Shown: positions 15,682-20,446 of the stretch, in pieces
How the letters are laid out: each line of letters begins with the position of its first letter
How positions within the stretch are numbered: position 1 is the stretch's first letter
Source: Promethearchaeota archaeon
Lineage (GTDB): Archaea > Asgardarchaeota > Lokiarchaeia > Sigynarchaeales > SOKP01
Assembly: GCA_030605085.1 (NCBI GenBank)
Contig: JAUWBH010000111.1
Span: 1-20,446 of the forward strand
Direction: 5' to 3'
DNA length: 20,446 nt
Notes under the pieces: model-generated
The model's input: the letters and a program-made list of their open reading frames with translations, nothing else
What the model was told of the DNA's origin: nothing
Databases searched by the model: none
Made by a program: the position numbers and the translations under genes

Positions 15682-17559
15682 TTATTCTTTAAAATCAATA
15701 GCTTCAAAAGGACAAATTTTAATACACACACCACATCCAGTACATTGTCGTTCTACTACAGCAACTTTACCATCTTTCAAAGTAAACGCAGGACAGCAGA
15801 AATTCTTAATACAAATCATACAATTATTACATTTTTCTGGAATAATTTGAACTGGTATTATTTCTTTGCCCCTATTAACGCTCTTATCATATAATACGCA
15901 AGGATGTCGAGAGATTAAGACTCTTGGACCATTTATGTTAATTGCTTCTTCAATCGCTTTTGTAATTTGCTCTAAATCGTTTGAATCAACAACCCACATA
16001 TGGTCTTCAGCAATACCTGCACCTCTTACAATCGATTCGAGCGGGACTTTCGTTCCAAGCTCCCCCGTAATTTTTCTTCCCGTCCCCGGATGAGGTTGAA
16101 ATCCTGTCATTGCCGTTATACTATTGTCTACTATGATGACGAGTATATTATTTTGATTATAAACAGCATTAATTAATCCCGGCACGCCCGTATGAAAAAA
16201 GGTTGAATCTCCAATGATTGCTAAAACTGGACCATCGTGAATTTTTGCCATTCCATTAGCCATTCCGATTGATGCACCCATACAAATACATGAATCAATT
16301 ATTTCCATTGGTTTGTAGAAGCCAAGCGTATAGCATCCAATATCGCTCATATAAGCCCACTTTTTACCTAATTTCTGCTCCATAAGTTTAAGTGCGTAGA
16401 ATGTACTTCTATGAGAACATCCGGCACATAATACTGGTGGACGAGGTGAAACAACATGCAAATCGGCAGTGTTAACGGGTAAATCAATAAAGGGATTTGG
16501 AATGTCCAAAAATTTTGTAATTCCCTCAATTACTTTACTTAAAGTCAATTCTGCGTTTCTTTGAAAATACTTCTTTCCTACAATTTCTAGTTTCGAATCT
16601 AATTCAAACGCTAATTTTTTCGCAAAATCTTCTAGAAAAGGTTCAAGTTCTTCTACGACTATGATTTTTTCAGAATTTTCGAATAAGTTTGCCATTAATT
16701 TTTCGGGCTGCGGAAATACCATTCCTAACTTCAGTGTTGATATTTTATCGGTTAAATTTAACTTTAATAGCGCGTCGTTAGCGTAGGAAAATGGAATCCC
16801 TGATGATATTAAGCCAACTTTTGACCCCTCTTTAATATCCAATTCAGTAAAGGGAAATTTATCTGAAAATTCTCTTAACGTCTCATACCTTTCTAATTGT
16901 TTGATCCTCCATATTCTCGCATTGGAAGGTAAAAATGTCCATCTCTCCCTATCTTTATCAAAATCGTAAGTTCTTCCTTCAATTTTTTTTATCTCGCCTA
17001 ATATTAAGTCTCCTCGAGCGTGGTTCAATCGAGTAGTGGTTCTCATCATTACTAGCGATTGAAATTCTTCAGAGAAATCAAATGCGTACTTTATCAAATC
17101 TTTAGCTTCCTGTATATTAATTGCTTCAAAAACGGGACATAGCGAATGTAATCCATAATATCGATTATCTTGCTCGTTTTGGCTGGAATAGCAATTTGGA
17201 TCGTCAGCAGAAAGCACTACAAAACCTCCATGTGCTCCAGCGTAAGCAGCGGTCATAAAGGTATCTGCAGCTACATTTAATCCAACATGTTTGCCTACAT
17301 ATACCGCTCTGGCATTGCACATCGAAGCCCCTAATGCTACTTGAAATGCAACAGCTTCGTTTGTAGACCATTCTATTTCAAAATTAGGATGATACTTATG
17401 AATCGTTGCTAAAGTCTCCATTATTTCCGAAGAAGGCGTTCCGGGATAACCTGCGGCAACTACAATTCCCGCTTCGAAAATACCTCTTCCAATCCCTTCG
17501 TTTCCTAAAACAACTCCTTTTTCGCCAGGTTTGTCTAAAGCGTAAAATGGAACGCTCAT
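15682..17559 (-). CDS. iorA: Indolepyruvate:ferredoxin oxidoreductase, alpha subunit
   Basis: Thiamine-diphosphate enzyme that decarboxylates aryl-pyruvates from aromatic amino-acid transamination to arylacetyl-CoA, reducing ferredoxin. The 625-aa length is normal. N-terminal pyrimidine-binding part: GNEGIGRGIFEAG and AAGYPGTPSSEI (about residues 20-45). C-terminal ThDP part: LCAGCSHRSTF, then GDSTFFHTGVPGLINA with VDN (about 445-480), the Mg-ThDP motif. The last 55 residues carry two [4Fe-4S] motifs, CNNCMICIKNFCCP and CTGCGVCIKICP. ATG 17559 is preferred, with GGAG 11 bases upstream; TTG 17568 is possible. It follows iorB by 79 bases on the same strand and the two subunits form the enzyme. 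The clusters mark it as oxygen-sensitive and hence an anaerobic lifestyle. Confidence 0.95.
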   Translation of the reverse strand: MSVPFYALDKPGEKGVVLGNEGIGRGIFEAGIVVAAGYPGTPSSEIMETLATIHKYHPNFEIEWSTNEAVAFQVALGASMCNARAVYVGKHVGLNVAADTFMTAAYAGAHGGFVVLSADDPNCYSSQNEQDNRYYGLHSLCPVFEAINIQEAKDLIKYAFDFSEEFQSLVMMRTTTRLNHARGDLILGEIKKIEGRTYDFDKDRERWTFLPSNARIWRIKQLERYETLREFSDKFPFTELDIKEGSKVGLISSGIPFSYANDALLKLNLTDKISTLKLGMVFPQPEKLMANLFENSEKIIVVEELEPFLEDFAKKLAFELDSKLEIVGKKYFQRNAELTLSKVIEGITKFLDIPNPFIDLPVNTADLHVVSPRPPVLCAGCSHRSTFYALKLMEQKLGKKWAYMSDIGCYTLGFYKPMEIIDSCICMGASIGMANGMAKIHDGPVLAIIGDSTFFHTGVPGLINAVYNQNNILVIIVDNSITAMTGFQPHPGTGRKITGELGTKVPLESIVRGAGIAEDHMWVVDSNDLEQITKAIEEAININGPRVLISRHPCVLYDKSVNRGKEIIPVQIIPEKCNNCMICIKNFCCPAFTLKDGKVAVVERQCTGCGVCIKICPFEAIDFKE

Positions 17560-17638
17560 TATTTTCAATACTCCAATTAATTGAATAATTTAATTAAGTT
17601 ATATATTCAAACAAATAATAGTATTAATTACAATTTCA

Positions 17639-18534
17639 TTATTTTTTCTCAAATTTCGACCCAATTTCTAAGCCAATGTCAAAAGCTTTAATATTAACAT
17701 CTAGTGCTTTTTTCGGGACAAATCTTTTTATTGTTTCTTTCAATATCGCTTCTGAAAGAGGAATCGGCTTTATTCCTGCCAAAACACCTATAAGTACAAC
17801 ATTAGCCGTTAAAATATTTCCCGCTTCCAAAGCAATTCTATTGGCATCTAATAGTATAACATTTTTAGCAACAGACTCAATATTTTTCTCAATTAATTCT
17901 AAATCAGGATATTCCCATTCGTTATATGCCTCTATAGCTCCAAAAGGGCAGACCTTATCAATAATACAGTGAAAACAGCCCGTACATTCTAAAACCCTAC
18001 AATATCCATTTATTACTTTTCGAGTTGGACCCTTCATTAATGTAAAAAAATATTTATCGTTTGATCCAAGATAAATTTCGTTAGGGATACAGTGAGCTAT
18101 ACAATTGCCACATCCAACACACTTATTACTATCTATTTTTAAAGATCTATGTGTTAATACCGAGGGTGGTACAACAGCATTCTTAGATGCTATTATAAAG
18201 GTATCTCTATTTGCAAAATGTAAATTTCTTAAAGCTTCCGATATTTCAAAAGCGATAAGTACATCTAAATCTCCTTCTACCATAAATGGGCCCTCTAAAG
18301 TTTTCCCAAATCTCAAATATGAAGAAACAGAACCGCCCCTTTGACTCATTCCGGGATATTTCTCTATAGAAACTTATTTCCGTGAGTTTCTGCCGTTCTT
18401 ACTTTAAATCCTTCTTGTAATGCCGTCCATCCAAGAATCATTGATGCTCTGATTGTGCCTGTACCTCCAATGCCGACGATCAATAGATTGTAATTTTTCT
18501 TATGATCTGTTGCTGTATTTCCCCTAAAATTCAT
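17639..18534 (-). CDS. iorB: Indolepyruvate:ferredoxin oxidoreductase beta subunit with inserted ferredoxin domain, split by a 29-nt intron-like insertion
   Basis: Partner of IorA. Exon 1 runs from ATG 18534 to about 18379 (52 codons: nucleotide-binding-like LLIVGIGGTGTIRAS, ending RTAETHG). Exon 2 runs from 18349 (MSQRGGSVSSYLRFG) to TAA at 17639. IorB proteins have these two parts fused as ETHGMSQRGGSV, so 29 extra bases (18350-18378) break the frame and add a TAG and a TGA. Removed, the protein is 288 aa. That is about 80-90 residues longer than usual IorB, because a two-cluster ferredoxin-like segment (CVGCGNCIAHC; CRVLECTGCFHCIIDKVCP, about residues 125-190) sits before the YPDLELIEKNI region. 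The C-terminal part (NRIALEAGN, ANVVLIGVLAG) is family-typical. The extra clusters may extend the electron path from IorA (inference). Alternatives: pseudogene, or exon 2 translated alone from ATG 18349, which would lose the nucleotide-binding N-terminus. Confidence 0.88.
18350..18378 (-). other. Candidate 29-nt relaxed bulge-helix-bulge intron in iorB mRNA
   Basis: On the sense (minus) strand the flanks pair perfectly: ACTCA (18387-18383) with TGAGT (18348-18344). Inside is a three-pair helix CGG (18382-18380) / CCG (18354-18352), a 3-base 3' bulge GAA (18351-18349), a 5' A-bulge (18379-18377), and an inner stem TTTCT-ATAG-AGAAA (18372-18359). This is the BHB layout with a shortened central helix. 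The sequence CGGAA occurs at both ends, so the exact cut can slide by up to five bases without changing the product. Removing 29 nt yields ETHGMSQRGG in frame. Fold and frame repair are seen; splicing is inferred. Confidence 0.55.
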
Positions 18535-18615
18535 TTTACTTATAAATTTAAACTCTATTAGAGAGATTTATGTTGAAATAGGTTTTTAGTAATTTAATTA
18601 TTAATTATTTTTATT

Positions 18616-18636
18616 TTTACTTCTTTTAGAAGTAAA
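18616..18636 (-). terminator. 9-bp hairpin between HNH gene and iorB
   Basis: TTTACTTCT (18616-18624) and AGAAGTAAA (18628-18636) pair perfectly around a TTT loop, in the 161-base gap between the HNH gene and iorB. A near-copy of one arm (AAGTAAGAAGT) lies just beside it at about 18641-18651. It could end the HNH transcript or be a protein-binding palindrome. Confidence 0.35.
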
Positions 18637-18695
18637 TTAAAAGTAAGAAGTCAAATAGACATGTAAATAAAAAAAAGTCTTTAAGCATTATGATC

Positions 18696-18968
18696 TTAAT
18701 AATTCAATTGATATTTACCTTTTTCAAAAACGAGGAAACCCAGTTCTAATATAGGTTTAACTAGCCCTGTCAAACTGTTATGAATTAAATTATGTTCTTG
18801 TTGTGATGTAGTTAACCATAAGTTTTCTAATCTATTATCTAATGTATCCAAGTTTATATGATGTACAATGCAATCTGGCAATAGATATTTACCATCAAGT
18901 AAACATTGCCCTATAGTAAAGCACAAGTTCCAGCGTGGAGCTGAAAGGTTTAATTTCATGTTCCGCAT
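18696..18968 (-). CDS. Small HNH-type endonuclease-like protein (90 aa)
   Basis: Free-standing HNH (HNH_3-like) protein. The metal-binding core is visible: IVHHINLDTLDNRLENLWLT, then TSQQEHNLIHNSL, giving His-His, the central Asn pair and the downstream His spaced as in homing-type HNH nucleases. The N-terminus MRNMKLNLSAPRWNL is short, with no clear DNA-binding repeat, and the C-terminal tail has no recognisable domain, so it is either a minimal nuclease or a shortened remnant of a longer one. TTATATAATT about 50 bases upstream is a possible promoter. It lies between the CoA ligase and iorB, genes otherwise expected together, which suggests it arrived as a small mobile unit. No target or intron association is demonstrated. 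Confidence 0.75.
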   Translation of the reverse strand: MRNMKLNLSAPRWNLCFTIGQCLLDGKYLLPDCIVHHINLDTLDNRLENLWLTTSQQEHNLIHNSLTGLVKPILELGFLVFEKGKYQLNY

Positions 18969-19144
18969 AGTGCGTTATAATTGTTTTTATCAGAAATTAT
19001 ACCTTCACTTTTAATTATATAAGCCTAATATTCTTTTTTTTAAATAAATTAATTGTAATTTTTATTTTTACTCCTTAATTTCTCATAATAAAATTGTAAA
19101 AAAGAAAATAATAGATAATTAGGAAAAAGAAAATTTATAAAAAA

Positions 19145-20446
19145 TTAAATATTTTTTGTTCTTCTATCAATCACATGTTTAGCCTTTCCTTCCGTACGAG
19201 GGAGTGTTCCTGGTGCTACTAATTCTACATCTGCTCTTACTTGAAGGACGCTATATAATTTACTTTCAATGTCTTTTTTGAATCTTTCTAATACTTTCAT
19301 TTCGTCTGAATATACATCTTCTGTCAATTCAACTTGGACAGAAAGAGAATCAATAATGTCTCTCTCAATGAAGATTTGATAATAACCAGCCACAGCGGGG
19401 ATTTGCATTAATACTGATTCTATTTGAGAAGGGAAAACATTGATGCCTCTAACAATTAACATATCGTCTGCTCTGCCCGAAATTTTACTCATCCGACAAC
19501 AACTCCTTCCACAAACACATTTTTCTTTAGTTATATTTGCGATATCGTAAGTAATGTAACGTAGTAAAGGGATACCAGTTTTTTCAAGCGTTGTAAACGC
19601 TAGGACACCATCTTCTCCTTCACTAACAGGTTCGTATGTTTCTTTATCTAAAACCTCTACTATAAAAAAATCTTCCCAAATATGCATTCCATTCTTTTCC
19701 TCGCATTCAACAGAATCCCCAGGTCCGTAGATTTCGCTAAGTCCATAAATATCGTAAGCTTCTATCTGTAATTCTTTCTCAATGGTTTTTCTTAAGTTAT
19801 TCGACCATGGTTCAGCACCACACATAGCTTTTTTAAGAGCTAACTTTGATACATCTATTCCCCTTTTTTTTGCATATTCGGCTATATAAAGAGCGTAGCT
19901 AGGAGTACATGTTAGAACAGTGGAACCAAAATCTTGCATTATCATGAGTTGGCGTTCGGTATTGCCTCCCGAAATCGGTATAACGGAAGCACCTATTTTC
20001 TCCGCGCCGTAATGAAATCCAAGGCCTCCTGTAAATAATCCATACCCGTAAGCATTTTGAACCACATCTTTATGAGTTACTCCTGTAGCCATTACTGTTC
20101 TAGCCATAATTTCTGTCCAGTCTTCAATGTCTTTTTTTGTGTAAGAGACAACGGTTGGTTTTCCAGTAGTTCCAGATGAGGCATGTATCCTTATAATCTG
20201 ATCCAAAGGAACAGCATTTAGACCAAAAGGATAATGGTCTCGTAAGTCAGTTTTCCATGTTAATGGCAATTTAGTAATATCAGAAACATTGTTTATGTCA
20301 TCTGGCTTGATTCCCATCTCATCGAATTTTTTCTTGTAAAACTCGACCTTATCGTAAGCATAAGCAGCCAACTTCTTTAATTTTTGCCCTTGCAATTTTT
20401 CTAACTTATCGCGGGGCATTGTTTCGGCTTTTTCGTTCCAAAAAAC
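19145..20446 (-). CDS. Phenylacetate-CoA ligase-type enzyme (5' end just beyond the window)
   Basis: AMP-forming acyl-CoA synthetase of the PaaK family that activates phenylacetate or a related aryl acid with ATP and CoA. Present: SSGTTGKPTVVSYT (phosphate-binding loop, about residue 88 of the visible part), YGLSEIYGPG (adenylate motif), GRADDMLIVRGINVFPSQIE (hinge) and the C-terminal PaaK domain ending LPRTEGKAKHVIDRR. A cysteine-rich KCVCGRSCCR segment precedes the hinge, as in this family. The reading frame is open from the ATG at 20419 out to the window edge and encodes FWNEKAETMPRDKLEKLQ, the typical PaaK N-terminus. The true start therefore lies a few codons outside and the ATG at 20419 is internal. 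With iorAB it forms an arylacetyl-CoA cluster: the ligase makes the same CoA esters that IOR makes from aryl-pyruvates. Substrate range is not certain. Confidence 0.93.
   Translation of the reverse strand, partial: VFWNEKAETMPRDKLEKLQGQKLKKLAAYAYDKVEFYKKKFDEMGIKPDDINNVSDITKLPLTWKTDLRDHYPFGLNAVPLDQIIRIHASSGTTGKPTVVSYTKKDIEDWTEIMARTVMATGVTHKDVVQNAYGYGLFTGGLGFHYGAEKIGASVIPISGGNTERQLMIMQDFGSTVLTCTPSYALYIAEYAKKRGIDVSKLALKKAMCGAEPWSNNLRKTIEKELQIEAYDIYGLSEIYGPGDSVECEEKNGMHIWEDFFIVEVLDKETYEPVSEGEDGVLAFTTLEKTGIPLLRYITYDIANITKEKCVCGRSCCRMSKISGRADDMLIVRGINVFPSQIESVLMQIPAVAGYYQIFIERDIIDSLSVQVELTEDVYSDEMKVLERFKKDIESKLYSVLQVRADVELVAPGTLPRTEGKAKHVIDRRTKNI

Noticed and set aside
18105..18344. Open frame on the plus strand opposite iorB
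   Set aside because: It is the antisense shadow of the conserved IorB coding sequence with no family resemblance of its own.
18350..18378. Homing intron, intein or IS explanation for the iorB insertion
   Set aside because: 29 nt is far too short for any of these, and it carries no conserved group I/II or intein motif.

Overview
The window is AT-rich, gene-dense DNA from a probable anaerobic archaeon. The signs are TATA-like boxes close to starts, few Shine-Dalgarno sites, T-run gene ends, a ferredoxin-type EtfA, an oxygen-sensitive IorAB and an (aryl)acetate-CoA ligase. An Asgard/Lokiarchaeia-like host would fit, but no marker here proves it. All complete genes stop with TAA or TGA; none uses TAG.

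Left part (1-7020): a partial MFS transporter on the minus strand diverges from an acyl-CoA dehydrogenase (acd). Downstream of acd lie a 30-codon remnant of an etfB start, a short PAS-like remnant, and a 1351-aa soluble histidine kinase with about eight PAS sensor domains. Middle (7279-14490): etfB, a MacB-type ABC ATPase and FtsX-type permease (4-nt overlap), then etfA with an N-terminal 2[4Fe-4S] domain. A 956-base gap follows that can fold into a compact three-way-junction RNA, then a four-helix membrane protein. Right part (14559-20446, all minus strand), in transcription order: a phenylacetate-CoA ligase-type enzyme (5' end outside the window), a small HNH protein, iorB, iorA and two ACT-domain proteins. 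Acd with EtfAB forms an acyl-CoA oxidation/electron-transfer module. IorAB with the CoA ligase forms an aryl-amino-acid / arylacetyl-CoA module, and the ACT proteins may sense amino acids.

The most striking observation is that two conserved metabolic genes, acd and iorB, are each broken by an insertion of only 30 or 29 nt at a highly conserved motif. Both insertions carry a TAG in the reading frame and both can fold as a hairpin. Removing them restores family-typical sequence exactly (AEIYEGTSEIQ in acd, ETHGMSQRGG in iorB). In acd the RNA matches the archaeal bulge-helix-bulge (BHB) splicing motif: 3-nt bulge, 4-bp helix, 3-nt bulge, with cuts after the second base of each bulge giving the in-frame product. 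In iorB the fold is a relaxed version. I propose that both are mini-introns in mRNAs, removed by the tRNA splicing endonuclease. This is inference from sequence; the alternatives are UAG readthrough (acd only), decay or sequence error. IorB also carries an unusual internal 2[4Fe-4S] ferredoxin insertion.
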